From NCBI GenBank assembly GCA_933207985.1, contig OW240921.1:105475573-105539572 (forward strand): 64,000 nt of DNA, written 5' to 3'. The position numbers were made by a program, and so were the translations under genes. Origin of the DNA: Pelobates cultripes. Its lineage: Eukaryota > Chordata > Amphibia > Anura > Pelobatidae. Below, piece after piece: positions 45,601 through 57,353 of the stretch. Each line of letters begins with the position of its first letter. Within the stretch, counting starts at the first letter, position 1. The notes under the pieces are model-generated. The model had not been told where the DNA came from. It saw nothing but the letters and a program-made list of their open reading frames with translations, and searched no databases.

Positions 45601-47990
45601 AAAAATTAAAAATACCATGTACTGTTTATGCTGATGGCACTTCTCATGAACGTAAAGCATGGCTTAATTTTTCCCCCTGTCTGTCTGCTATTTTACCCTG
45701 TTAAATTATGGCTGTCAGATGGCAGAGAAAGATCCAAATTCAGGATCACAGCATCCATGAACATTGCCTGTTGTGACCATAATGTTTATTTACAGACAAA
45801 TCCCAATCCCTAACTGCTTATTGCATACTAAGTGCACACCAGTCAGACAATATAGCTTATATCAATAATAATTTGTGCACTGTGAATCATAGAAGGTAGG
45901 AAGCACTGTGTTCTTCAAAACATTTGTACATAGCATTTGAACAACATCAAACATCAGACATGGAACATGATTTCATATAATGTTCTTAATAATCAAATTT
46001 AAAGACACATGGAATACAGGACAAAATTTAAAATCAACCAATTAAATAAAAAACGTAAACACCTTTTTGTGTTTAAGGGTCAGGAGAAGGAATCGCATAG
46101 ACATTTGAGAAAGCAATGTAGGCAAAACCAAGAGTTGATGTGGACAAGCAGAAAAATTAACAAACAAAAACAGAAACCAGCATTCAGCAAGGAATGCGGA
46201 CACCCCACTTCAGCAGCCTTCATAAACAGAAGCAAAACTTAACTTGATGACCACAATGATCAATTACTTCTTGATGATTACAGACTGACTAGCTACAAGC
46301 AATGTCATTTCTGTAATGTCTACGTATGCTAATCCGAAGCATATGAAATGCTTGATCTTTTTCCAGCACAAAAGCACAAACGCATATGATATATCTTTTC
46401 CACATATTGCAAGTGTAACATGGAACAAATGTTAGATTTAAGTTTGAATAGTATCAAACCAAGAGTGGTTTATATATTATACATATTTAATGTACTTGTT
46501 TTTCAATGAAATAGGTTCTGTGTCGTATTTTGCACATCCAATTTAATGGGCAAATGCATTAAGTGTTTTGTGAACTTAGGCACCAAATATTCTTTATATA
46601 CATCAATATTGGGCTATTGTATATTTTTTACTGTACATCGAAATAAAATATCTAAGAACATATTTTTAAATATTTTTAAATGTATTTAATTGTAACACAA
46701 TGCACTGAGCAATTCTGTTGCCATGGATACTGGGTTATAGGTCTGTGACTTTTACCCTCATTACCAGTGAGTGGCATGGCCATGGGTACAGTCAAAAACT
46801 TTTTTGCTCACTTCCTGGCTTTTGCCTGAAGAGAGGACTAGTCAAAGACACAAAACCACCTCCAAGCTACAGGCAAGAAAAAAAACAAGCTCTGGCAGAG
46901 CAATCTGGCTATTCATCAGCAGAAATCACACACGTCACTGTGACATGTCCTGCCATATTAAATGGGCCAACATAAATGTAGCAAAGATTTCCCTTAGGGA
47001 CTGGATACATATAGAATCAGATTGGTATTCTTTTCCATACATTTAGAAGGTAACACTAACAAGGGTATTGTGCATTGTTATAGGTATAGACTGTGTGTTG
47101 ATATGCTATTTAATGTCAATGTCCATTGTTGTATACTCATTTGAAATCATTTTAAACAAATTAATGTTTCTGGTATTAGAATTGTAGAGGAGGTAAGACT
47201 GTTTTAGGAGCTAAATGTCTGACTCAAATTTAGCCCACGTATATAAAGAATTGAGGAAAGAAAAATCTTGCAAAGAAAAGTAATGGTTTTATTACAACTT
47301 ATTTATAAATCACTTCACAAGTGATAGAACTCTCTCCATTTACCGCTAAATCGCCAAGGCTAGCACAGGAGGTGAATCACATATCTTTAGCTGTTGAATA
47401 AGGATCATACCCCATTGTGCTTGCTTGGATACCTTTTAGGGAACAGGCTTTTAACACATGATTTAACTGCGATAATCCAAATTTAAGAAAATAAAAGTTT
47501 TCAGACAACCAAGTAGCTATTCTATCTTAAACCACTAGAGTTTCTTCGTCCTGAGCCAGTCACATTCCCTACTTCCTTTCCTTGATAGATAATTATTCTT
47601 CTTATCTAGCAACTTTCCTTCCTAACTAGCCAGCATCTAGTTATCCATCTTCTTTCCTTAAGAACCCGTTAACCTTTACCTAACCATTATTCCCTCCTAT
47701 GTCCTTGATGAGGTATAATAAGTGTTGGAAGTTCTCTGAAGTGTTCTAAAGGCCCTCCAGACCACACTGATATTAAATTACTCCAATGCCCCTACAACCA
47801 GTTGTGGCTGGTGACGTTTTATCACTGTGTGCCACCAGACTCCTCCCTTAAGAGCTGACTTTATCCCATAGCTCTGCAATCACCATCTTCTTAACTGTGG
47901 CATCTGTCCTTGTGAATTAAATTCCAAATGGTAGTCCACCCACAACACTGATATATCATACAATCCTCAGAGCTAGGAATAATACAGAAA
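45600..47990. other. No recognised feature
   Basis: Ordinary AT-rich DNA; open frames at 46009-46242 and 46718-47046 look random. A decayed dispersed repeat may cover 47260-47900. Confidence 0.45.
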
Positions 47991-47999
47991 ATATTCATA

Positions 48000-48380
48000 C
48001 ATTACTGAACACAAAGTACACTACAGAGATACCTATAAAATAAAAATAATAAATCCTATCAAATACACAGAACTGAGAACAATATAGGTATATATATATA
48101 TAGATATATCCATAGAATACATGTAGGTACAATACAGAGATCCCCATGCAATACAGAGAACCACATAAAATAAAGACATACTAGTACAATACACATAACA
48201 TAAAGAAACATATAACATGTACAAAGCTGGATACAATACAGAGATACTCATACAATAGACAAAGCTGAGTGCAATACAGAGATACAATACACAGCGATGG
48301 ACACAAAAAGGAGATGCCCATAACTATCCCATACAGTCAATGTCACTGTGATGGATGCCCATAGCTGCAATACAAACACA
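48000..48380. repeat. Degenerate minisatellite, ACAATACAGAGATnCCCAT type
   Basis: Phrases TACAATACAGAGATA(C/T)(C/T)CAT and ATACACA recur with irregular spacing of about 30 bp. Confidence 0.6.
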
Positions 48381-48500
48381 TAGTACAATGTCTCTGTATA
48401 ATTTCACAAACTAACTCTAGCTTTCTAGCCCTCTAGATCCCCTTTTTCTGATTTTCAGTAGTGATCCTGCTATGACTACTTTAGCTTTCTAGTAATTGAT

Positions 48501-49097
48501 AGACTTGGGCATGGGAGAAATTTTCATTTTGTCCGAATACATTCAGACAAAAAAAAACTTTTTCATCCGAACCGAATTTCATCCATTGCCTCATTCGGAA
48601 TTTGTGCATTATTTTCATTTTGGATAGCCCACTTGGCCAGGGAATGAAATTCAGATCCGTGCCGTGGCTGTATCTGCATCTTGCAGCAATCTGGGCATGG
48701 CCGCAACATGCAGCGGCTGCATCTTGCACAAGTATTAGGGAGCTATCTACTAAAAAGCTTATAACCTCCCTTCTGCCCCTACTCGTGGCATAGCATGGTG
48801 CTAATTTGTTAGTTATGATGGGAGTGAGCAGAAATAACAAATGGCTCAAAGAAAGAATGAGTAATGCGTAAATTCGGATGAAGCGTTCAGCCTTTTGAAT
48901 TACAGACAGTGTAATGCAAAATGCCGAACATGCATTTTGAATGAACAAAAAAATGGCACATGGAAGAATTTAGTTAGGTGCTCGTGTGTTCATTCATTCA
49001 TTTTTCTCCCCATTTGTTATTCAAAATTCAGATACATGGTTGACAATGCCAATTTTCATCCTAAAATACATTCATCTGAATATGAATGCCCAAGTCT
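48501..49097. mobile_element. 597-bp non-autonomous DNA transposon
   Basis: AGACTTGGGCAT at left and ATGCCCAAGTCT at right are perfect 12-bp inverted ends. AGTAATTGAT (48491-48500) and AGTAATCGAT (49098-49107) form a 10-bp target duplication with one change. Sub-terminal ATTTTCATTTTG and CCAATTTTCATCC extend the symmetry. A 9-10 bp duplication would suit a Mutator-like element, but no transposase is present. Confidence 0.8.
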
Positions 49098-49177
49098 AGT
49101 AATCGATGCTGCTGTTATGAAAGCTACTCTTGACTCACTGTTACCACTGCAGATTGATCATATTAAGAACTACAGGG

Positions 49178-50256
49178 TGTGACGAGACCAATCTCGCCAC
49201 TGTGCATTGGAGGAGCCTGGTTGCCCGCCTGCTGCCTTTAGACTATGGCTCCATGTTGAAACGCTTGATTTTCCCCTGCGAAGACATGAAAGCCGGGTCA
49301 TTCGGTGCTTGCCCTGTTTGAGCGGTGATACCCCAGATAGCTATGCCATGGAGACCATTCGTATAATGAAAGACTATGGGAAAGACTTTGGCTCCATGGC
49401 AATTGAACTGTATGTGTGTGGTCTGAGTGCCATTCAGTAATAATGTGTGCTCAGACCTAAGCTATCTGGGGATATGTTGCATGTCTGTATTTTATGTAAT
49501 AAATGTAACCTTGTGTATTTTATTGTATTTTACTGTCTTTTTACTGCCATGTGTAGTTTTGCCTCTGTCCTTGGCGATAATTGGATTACTTCCCAATTAT
49601 CTCCAGGATAGAAGATTCTGTGGAACTGGTTTTGGGCAGAAAAGCCATGCTTCCTTTGGTCACAAAGGAATATGATCTATCTTTTGAACCACTGGACCAA
49701 TTTGGATGATTTTGACATATGTTTGTATTTGGTGTATGCTGATTCTGAAAATGTGAATGTGATGCATACTTTTAAAGTTATGAATAATGTGGAAAAAATT
49801 TATTTCTCTGCCGGTGATAATTACATTACCCATTGTGTAAGGTAATTGCATCACAGGCAGAGGGGAGGATTTTGTGTGGGAGTGTCTGAGTGTATTGTAC
49901 ATGTTTATTGGTTGTTTTCCAAAACCATGTGGGTGGTACTAATGTGTAAGAATGTGTACATAAGAACAATAAACCCACAGCTCTGTGTGTTCCTGCTTGA
50001 ACCTCAAAATGGAGCCTTGTCTCGTCCTTGGGGGGGATTTATTGTATGCTGTACCAGTTCGACTGCTAGGAGTGTAAACCTATTCGGATGGTTTTTCCTA
50101 TTCGGCTGTTTACAGCATTCGTATGGTTCCGGTTTGGCTGTTTATGGCATTCATATGCTTCTCCGGTTCGGTGGATTGGTGTCTACAGTAGCTGCCTGTA
50201 TATCTGGAAGGGGGATATCTACTAAACGGCGGTTTTATGCTGAGGGTGCCGTTACA
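49178..50256 (+). mobile_element. Solo LTR, 1,079 bp, with 5-bp target duplication
   Basis: Starts TGTGACGAGACC, ends GGTGCCGTTACA. CAGGG lies at 49173-49177 and again at 50257-50261. AATAAA at 49968-49973 follows a weak TATA-like GTACATAAG. Same family as 17738-18770, with matching ends. No internal coding region adjoins. Confidence 0.92.
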
Positions 50257-50261
50257 CAGGG

Positions 50262-51890
50262 ACAATAACCAGTGTTAGTATTTTGCTACTTTAACCATAT
50301 GAACACTGTGTGATGTGAGCTGGCTCTGCTCTGATCACAATAACATTCTAGCTCATTAGTTTCACTATATAATAATCAGAGCACAGTAAAATTAATTACA
50401 GCTAGAAAGTTATTAAAATAATAAGAAATGAGTGCATAGCCAGCACTCTGAACACAGTGTGGACAGGCTTTAAGCAGCAGGATACTGATGGAAGCTGATC
50501 ATATAATAATGAAGTCTGAAAGTAGCAGATATAGCAGAAGCAAAAATCATTACAGATTGAAACTATGAAATTAGCTCAGTCCTCTCCTCATAGTAACACC
50601 CCCAGTCCTACAGTACTGAGGTTCAATACTTTTAACTCTCCACATCATAAGTGTCTCTTGTCTCATTTACAGGGCCACTGGGAACTGGGCAGCTGAGCCT
50701 ACATTTTGAAATGTGAGGTGGGAGTTTTTAAAACTATTAATAATAGGAACAGTGCTGCCTGCCAGAAACGTCTGCCATATTCTCTCCCTTCCCAAGTAAT
50801 CTCTTGGCTTCCCCAGCTTTATACACAGTGTATTAATTTAATATTGTAATAAATACCCCTGCTTAATCAGGAAATAAGAGCTACTGCAGCTGTTTCCACG
50901 ATGGTCTCTTGCTTATCTCTCATGTGAGCATGGGAGCCCCCCCTTCCCCAAAACCATTAGTGTGAGCCAATAAATGATGGTCCCTGAATTAAGAGACCAA
51001 TAGCATGCCTTAAGTCATGAGCAGTTGGCTCATTGTGCTGATTAACTTAATGGGTGGTCCCTAAGATGTGTTCTTAAAAGAATTTAAGCAAGTGCAAATC
51101 CATCCCTTTTTTGACATGACTAGTTGTCCTCATGAAAGCCCATGCAAACAATCACCAATCGGGAGAGTAGGTACATCAGTACTGAAATCTATTGTATAAG
51201 TAAAGCTCATATGAAAGAAGAAAAATCTTAGACTATCTCCAATATAACTTTTCCAGCACAAAAACTGTTGGGGCACTGCTTCAACTGCTCTTATGGGCAC
51301 TGCCTACAACCATAGAGTGTTCACAATACAAAACAGGAAACACTGTCTGTAGACCATTACACTTCATAAATGTCTCATAGACCTCCTTCTCTCCAGTTAG
51401 ACATCAGGATCTGATACGATTGTACATTGATCATAGCCCCCTGGGGCTGGTAAGAACTCATCATTCTGCTTTGATATCCTAATCCAAACTAATAATTTGA
51501 AAATTTTTGTTCTGAAAGATATGTAAAGAATAGAATTTAGCATTCAACATATTTTTAATAGAATGTGTTTTTCAGAAGCACGTATAGAATTGGGACTAAT
51601 ATGTAAGTGTATAGGGACATATTGAAAAGGAACTAGCTGTTTTCTGCATTTCTACAAATTCCATGGGTTATTAGCTGAGATAAGCAAAGCACGGCATTTT
51701 GTTCTTGTATTCATATGTCTCCAGTGGGCATATTCATGTTTTTATTCGTACAATGTATAGCGAGGGATTTAAACAATGTTTCACATAGACAGAAAGATTA
51801 GTTTATTTCAAAATAACGATGCAAAAAAAAAGATCTGTCCTTTTCTACTCTTTGCTTATGCAAGGTTTTCCACATTTTGTTTAAAAACTA
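50262..51890. other. No recognised feature
   Basis: No open frame or clear repeat end. GC-rich patches around 50640-50960 could be a decayed dispersed repeat. Confidence 0.5.
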
Positions 51891-51891
51891 A

Positions 51892-52182
51892 TTAAAAGGA
51901 CACTCCAAGCATACAAAGAACCACAGCTTGCTGAAAAAATGCTTTATGTGTGAAGAGTTTGTCCTCTTTTTTTTTTTCGTTTTATATAAAGTACAGATTT
52001 CAGTAGAAATTAGCACATTTCAAAATATAACCTTGTCACATCCTCCGGTCTGTTAATCAGCAACAGGTCATGTTTACTTCCAGGATGTTTAGCTCAGTTA
52101 ATAGTTACCTGCAGGTTTTCTTTGGGTGTATATATGGATATTTTTTTAAAATGTTGTATTGGGCAGTGGAGTGTCCCTTTTA
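51892..52182. mobile_element. T2-like MITE
   Basis: TTAAAAGGACACTCCAAGC at left, GCAGTGGAGTGTCCCTTTTAG at right (last TTAA mutated to TTAG). Confidence 0.7.
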
Positions 52183-52690
52183 GACATTTTTTGTTTGATA
52201 TATAGTTCAATACTTTAAATAATGAAAAAATTCTGTTTCATGAGAGCAACTTAAAACAAGCCAGCAAGGCTTAAAAAAACAAGGTAAGAACAAAGAACAT
52301 TTACATTTACTATTTCAACATACATTTCAATATTTTTTTTCTTAACTGTTCTGTGTTCATTTTTCAGTAAATAAAATCAGTAAAACAAAACTCTGTAGTA
52401 AAATGAAAAATAAATAAAAAACTGACAGCAAAAAAACTGGGAAAAATCAAAACACCAAGCTGTAGAAATACAGACCCACCAATCTCTACCAAGATTTTCT
52501 GGTGATGTGCACATGTCTATCAACAAGCAAGACTTACAGGAGTGCATTTTACCAAAGATTATCTATCTCTCACCTAAAAATAAATGTAGTTTTTTTTCCC
52601 CGACATATTCCTTTATTTCGTGTTCTTGTTTTAAAATGTGCCAATTACGATTTATAATCCTTTTTAAAATAAAAATAAATGGGATAAGTC
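52183..52690. other. No recognised feature
   Basis: AT-rich; may contain a decayed upstream part of the Penelope-like piece that follows. Confidence 0.4.
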
Positions 52691-52965
52691 CAAGAAAGTA
52701 TTTTACCATTGTGGAGTGTGCAATGCTTGCAAACAATCAAAAATTGTAAAAAAAAAGAAGGAAGAACATTTTATATCTACAATAACAAAGAAATCTTATT
52801 ACATTCGGTCCCTGATCTCATGTGAGTCAAATTTTTTTATATGTCTATTAAAATGTACCCGTGGATTACAATACGTAGGCAGAACCTCAAGATCGCTAAA
52901 GGCACACATTAGCGAACATATTAGAAATACAAAAAAGGGGTTAGAAAATTATAGCGTGTTGAAAC
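52690..52965 (+). pseudogene. Penelope-like element, GIY-YIG endonuclease fragment
   Basis: Frame 52716-52965 reads CNACKQSK (zinc-binding pair with a preceding HCGVCNA), then YYIRSLISCESNFFICLLKC, RGLQYVGRTSRSLKAHISEH (GIY-YIG core with the conserved Arg and the H of EHI) and ENYSVLKH. The frame is open to 53015 and runs directly into CR1 sequence, so this 99-codon frame is a chance chimera of two elements. RT part is missing. It is a different subfamily from the element at 9400-12780. Confidence 0.75.
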
Positions 52966-53698
52966 ATTTGGGAAACAAATATAAAAGAAACAAATTTAAA
53001 AAAAATGTGGCTTAGCAGAGAACTAAAACAAGAGATTAAAAATAAGAAAAGGGCATTTAAAGCATTTAAATTGGACAAATCAGATGCATCTTATAAAAGA
53101 TATAAGGAAGCAAATAATGCGTGCAAAAAGGCAATTAGATTTGCTAAACTTCAAAATGAAAAAATGATAGCTAAAGAGAGCAAAACCAACCCCAAAGCAT
53201 TTTTTAAATATATAAATTCTAAAAAAAAACAAAAATGAAAGTGTAGGTACACTAAAAACTGAAATGGGGGAGTTAGTTAATGAAGACCAGGAAAAGGCAG
53301 GAATTTTAAATAACTATTTCTTCTCCGTATATATTAAGGAAGAACCCATGGCAATAGATGTGCAAATGATTGCTACTAAAAACTTGCAGAATAATTGTAA
53401 TTGGTTAACTCAAGACAAGGTGCTGCAGCAACTAAAGAAAGTTAATATAAACAAAGCTCCAGGGCCTGAAGGTATCCATCCACGAGTACTTACGGGACTA
53501 AGTGTAGAAATAAGTGAACTTCTGTTTTTAATCTTTCAAGATTCTTTCTTTCAGGAAGTGTTCCGGAGGATTGGAGGAAGGCAGATATGGTTCCTATATT
53601 CAAAAGGGGTTCAAAATCCTTGCCAGGAAATTATAGACCTGTGAGCTTAACTTCTGTGGCTGGGAAAATATTTGAAAGGTTATTAAGGGATAATAACC
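52966..53698 (+). pseudogene. CR1-clade LINE fragment (endonuclease-RT linker and RT start)
   Basis: 53005-53238 reads MWLSRELKQEIKNKKRAFKA and KTNPKAFFKYINSKKK, followed in the next frame (53264-53580) by EDQEKAGILNNYFFSVYIKE and NKAPGPEGIHPRVLTGLSVE, then PGNYRPVSLTSVAGKIFERL in a third frame to 53695. These match the same positions of the CR1 copy at 31920-32620. Both ends are cut: Penelope-like sequence on the left, hAT sequence on the right at about 53699. Confidence 0.8.
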
Positions 53699-53699
53699 T

Positions 53700-55893
53700 G
53701 ACAATAGCAATGCCATTTGCAACCTGTGCCAAAAGAAACTGAGTCGTGGGAAGTCCAACACCCACCTAGGTACAACTGCTTTGCGAAGGCACATGATCGC
53801 ACATCACAAACGCCTATGGGATCAACACATGAGTACAAGCAGCACACAAACTCAAAGCCGCCATCCTCCTCCTGCTCCAGCATCTTCAGCCACGTTAACC
53901 ACTGCTGTCCTCCTTGCCCCCACTCAACCATCCACCCCTCCGTCTCTCGCCTTGAGCATTTCCTGCTCATCTGCCCACAGTCAGGTGTCTGTCAAGGACA
54001 TGTTTTAGCGTAAGAAGCCAATGTCACAAAGTCACCCCCTTGCCCGGCGTCTGACAGCTGGCTTGACTGAACTCTTAGCCCGCCAGCTTTTACCATACAA
54101 GCTGGTGGAGTCTGAGGCGTTCAAAAAATTTGTAGCTATTGGGACACCGCAGTGGAAGGTACCCGGCCGAAATTTCTTTGCACAAAAGGCAATCCCCAAC
54201 CTGTACTCGATTGTGCAAAAGGAAGTAATGGCATGTCTGGCACACAGTGTTGGGGCAAGGGTCCATCTGACCACTGATACCTGGTCTGCAAAGCATGGTC
54301 AGGGCAGGTATATCACCTACACTGCGCATTGGGTAAACCTGCTGACGGCTGCCAAGCATGGAATGCGTGGCTCTGCAGAGGAGTTGGTGACACCGCCACA
54401 ACTTGCAGGCAGGCCTGCTGCCACCTCCTCTATTCCTCCTACTCCATCCTCTTCCATAACCTCCTCGGCTGAGTCCTCTTCTGCTACTGCGTCTTGCTCC
54501 ACATCACCGGCACCCCCCCAGCTCCCCAGGTACTATTCCACATCCCAGATACAGCAGTGTCACGCTGTCTTGGGGTTGACTTGCCTGAAAGCAGAGAGTC
54601 ACACCGGACCAGCACTCCTGTCTGCCCTGAATGCACAGGTGGATCAGTGGCTGACTCCGCACCAACTGGAGATCGGCAAAGTGGTTTGTGACAACGGAAG
54701 AAATTTGTTGGCGGCATTGCATTTGGGCAAGTTGACACATGTGCCGTGCATGGCACATGTGTGTAATCTGATCGTACAACGCTTTGTGCATAAGTACCCA
54801 GGCTTACAGGATGTCCTAAAGCAGGCCAGGAAGGTGTGTGGCCATTTCAGGCGTTCCTACACGTCCATGGCGCACTTTTCAGATATCCAGTGGCGAAAAA
54901 ACATGACAGTGAGGCGTTTGATTTGCGACAGCCCGACACGTTGGAATTCAACACTCCTAATGTTCGACCACTTGCTCCAACAAGAAAAAGCCGCTAACGA
55001 GTATTTGTATGACCAGAGTGCTAAGACAGCCTCTGCGGAGCTGGGAATTTTTTTGCCATGTTACTGGACGCTCATGCGAAATGCCTGTAGGCTCATGCGT
55101 CCTTTTGAGGAGGTGACAAACCTAGTCAGTCGCACCGAAGGCACCATCAGCAACATCATACCATTTGTTTTCTTCCTGGAGCGTGCCCTGCGAAGAGTGC
55201 TGGATCAGGCCGTAGATGAGCGTGAAGAGGAAGAGGAAGAGTTGCGGTTACCAAACAGCCTTATCAGCATCGATTGCTGGACCTGCGGCAATGCTGGAAG
55301 AGGATTGTGAGGAAGAGGAGTCAGAGGAGGAATGTGGCTTTGAGGAGGATGAGGAAGACCAACCACAACAGGCATCCCAGGGTGCTCGTTGTCACCTATC
55401 TGGTACCCGTGGTGTTGTACGTGGCTGGGGGGAAGAACATACCTTCTGTGAGATCACTGAGGACGAGGAACAGGACATCAGTAGCTCGGCATCCAACCTT
55501 GTGCAAATGGGGTCTTTCATGCTGTCGTGCCTGTTGAGGGACCCTCGTATAAAAAGGCTGAAGGAGAACGACCTGTACTGGGTGTCCACGCTACTAGACC
55601 CCCGGTATAAGCAGAAAGTGCCTGAAATGTTACCGAATTACGGCAAGTCGGAAAGGATGCAGCAGTTCCAAAATCAATTAAAAAGTATGCTTTATACAGC
55701 ATATAAGGGTGATGTCACAGCACAACAGGAATCTAACAGGGGAAGAGGTGAAAGTCATCCTCCTCCTCCCATGACCACGCCGGCAAGGACAGGATGCTTT
55801 ACAGATGTGTTGTTGATGGAGGACATGCGGTGCTTTTTAAGTCCTATGCATCGCCACAGCCCTTCGGGGTCCACCCTCAGAGAATGTATGTAG
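53700..55893 (+). pseudogene. hAT transposase with BED zinc finger, nearly complete but C-terminally truncated
   Basis: hAT transposases excise and insert DNA with an RNase H-like DDE core. 53700-53795 reads AICNLCQKKLSRGKSNTHLG then RRHMIAHH, a BED finger (CxxC, HxxxxH) lacking its N-terminal half. A TAG at 54006-54008 interrupts the frame; it resumes at 54009 and stays open to 55310. Key parts: LTTDTWSAKHGQGRY (first catalytic Asp, about 54270), VVCDNGRNLLAALH (second Asp, about 54685), PCMAHVCNLIVQRF (the CxxH insertion-domain motif) and DSPTRWNSTLLMFDHLL (R-W motif, about 54925). A frameshift near 55250-55290 moves to the frame 55216-55893, with an acidic stretch and LYWVSTLLDPRYKQKVPEML. 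The frame ends before the hAT dimerisation domain, which contains the catalytic Glu, so the protein is inactive. The left end is fused to CR1. Confidence 0.88.
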
Positions 55894-56140
55894 GAATGTA
55901 TATACCCTCTGCATCAACTATGTAATTTTCCATGGGAGTTTTGCCATGGATCCCCCTCCGGCATGCCACAGTCCAGGTGTTAGTCCCCTTGAAACAACTT
56001 TTCAATCACTATTGTGGCCAGAAAGAGTCCCTGTGGGTTTTAAAATCCGTCTGCCTATTGAAGTCTATGGCGGTTCGCCCGGTTCGCCCGTCCGTTCGTG
56101 TTCGCGAACCAAAAATTTTATGTTCGCGACATCACTACTT
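55894..56140 (+). mobile_element. hAT element 3' non-coding end
   Basis: Contains GTTCGCCCGGTTCGCCCG and TGTTCGCGAACC, then TTATGTTCGCGACATCAC. This GTTCGCGA-rich tail is the usual right end of this frog hAT family; the step from coding sequence at 55893 to it shows an internal deletion. Left counterpart was not found. Confidence 0.55.
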
Positions 56141-56600
56141 GTGTAATGACGAACGGAAACAGAATGATGTGGTCACATTCCACAGGAAGTGAACTTGCTG
56201 CCATATTTCAAAGACCCGGCCGGATGCATTAGAAGCAAGCAGGAGACGCCTGGTGATAACGACAACATGTAGAGAAAGAAAGCAGCCATGTTGGGGAGGT
56301 CATGAGGGGCTGTGGTTGTGGACATATGAAGATCGCCATAGTGGGAGAGGCGGAACATACCCGGAAATGAACCTTTTATGGGCAAAGATTAAGTGTATCA
56401 TCTGCAACCAAATAAGGAAAATTAGAGACATATATAAACAGGCATAATCACCTTCGGAGGTAGATTCACCTGAGGAAGACCCCTTGAGTGGTCGAAACAC
56501 GTTGTGCTACTACCTCATCTCAGTTTTATTGTTTTCCTTTTGATGTTTAATAAAACGTAATTTTTACCTTTACCCCTGGTTCCTGGTCTCTAAAAACTTA
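56141..56600 (+). mobile_element. Repeat tail surrounding the hammerhead-like motif
   Basis: Has ACATATATAAACAGGC (TATA-like, about 56428) and GTTTAATAAAACG (poly(A) signal, about 56546), with the ribozyme-like motif between. This would suit the terminal repeat of a Penelope-like or retrozyme-type element, but no end or target duplication was seen. Confidence 0.4.
56459..56514 (+). ncRNA. Hammerhead-ribozyme-like motif with intact core
   Basis: GGUAG-AUU-CAC (56459-56469), core CUGAGGA (56470-56476; N7 is G, allowed), one extra A, stem II GACC-CCUUGAGU-GGUC (56478-56493), GAAA (56494-56497), minimal stem III C-AC-G, cleavage triplet GUU, then GUG-CUA-CUACC (56504-56514). Stem I pairs as CAC/GUG and GGUAG/CUACC around a 3x3 internal loop. 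All canonical core residues are present. The extra A after the core, shared with the other two motifs, departs from the strict consensus. Confidence 0.6.
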
Positions 56601-57270
56601 AAAGAAATATTACCTGGGACCTGGGGTCAACAGCACTGCACTTTACATCAACCTGAGATTATTAAAATACATACAGAGTTCAGAGCCAACCTTAAGGGCT
56701 CGAACATGTGTGAGTTTTCCAAGTTAACTACCTATAACTAAGTTTCCATACAGTTTTACACTATGAACGTATTTTATGTTTTAACTGTATAGGTTCTATC
56801 CAGCCACAATATTGTGAAGCATTTTTGCCGTTGTACTCTATCACCTAGTTTTTTCCTGATTTTACGTATGTATAAAGGGTTTTTTGTGACATGACACTTG
56901 GGTAATTATTTTAGCAGCTCTGGGTTTTTAGCTCCAAGATTGGTGTCACTATTCCTTAAAAGAGCATTGTATATATTCCTTTTGCAGTACTGATATTCTG
57001 CTTATCTGAACTGACATATAGGCAGAATTCAGGGAACCTGAAAAAAAAGTAATATTTTCCTGAAAAATTGTTCTGCAGAGCCAAATTTCTTGTTGTGTAC
57101 AAGTGTACAGTTATTATTTTGTTCTTTTGACAATATGACACTGAGAATTGTTTTATGTTATTCAAGAGAATATGACTTTAAGTATTAATTTAACAGTTTA
57201 TTGAGTTAAGTATTTGGTCTTGTAAAATTTCGATTTAATTCTGAGAGTAACTGATCTAAATTTCCATGAA
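56600..57270. other. No recognised feature
   Basis: AT-rich, short random open frames. Confidence 0.5.
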
Positions 57271-57277
57271 TCTTTAA

Positions 57278-57349
57278 TCCCTTAAGGACACAACTTCTGG
57301 AATAAAAGGGAATCATGACGGAATATTTCCGTCATGTGTCTTTAAGGGG
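57278..57349. mobile_element. 72-bp palindromic TTAA MITE (copy 3)
   Basis: TCCCTTAAGGACA ... TGTCTTTAAGGGG, flanked by TTAA (57274-57277 and 57350-57353), inner palindrome GACGGAATATTTCCGTC. Confidence 0.9.
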
Positions 57350-57353
57350 TTAA

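Noticed and set aside
48481..48948. 155-codon minus-strand open frame
   Set aside because: Inside a non-autonomous DNA transposon; no similarity to any transposase.
49846..50268. 140-codon open frame
   Set aside because: Lies in the R-U5 part of a solo LTR and runs across its boundary.
53717..54013. 98-codon plus-strand frame over the hAT start
   Set aside because: Shadow frame; the frame starting at 53700 carries the BED finger.
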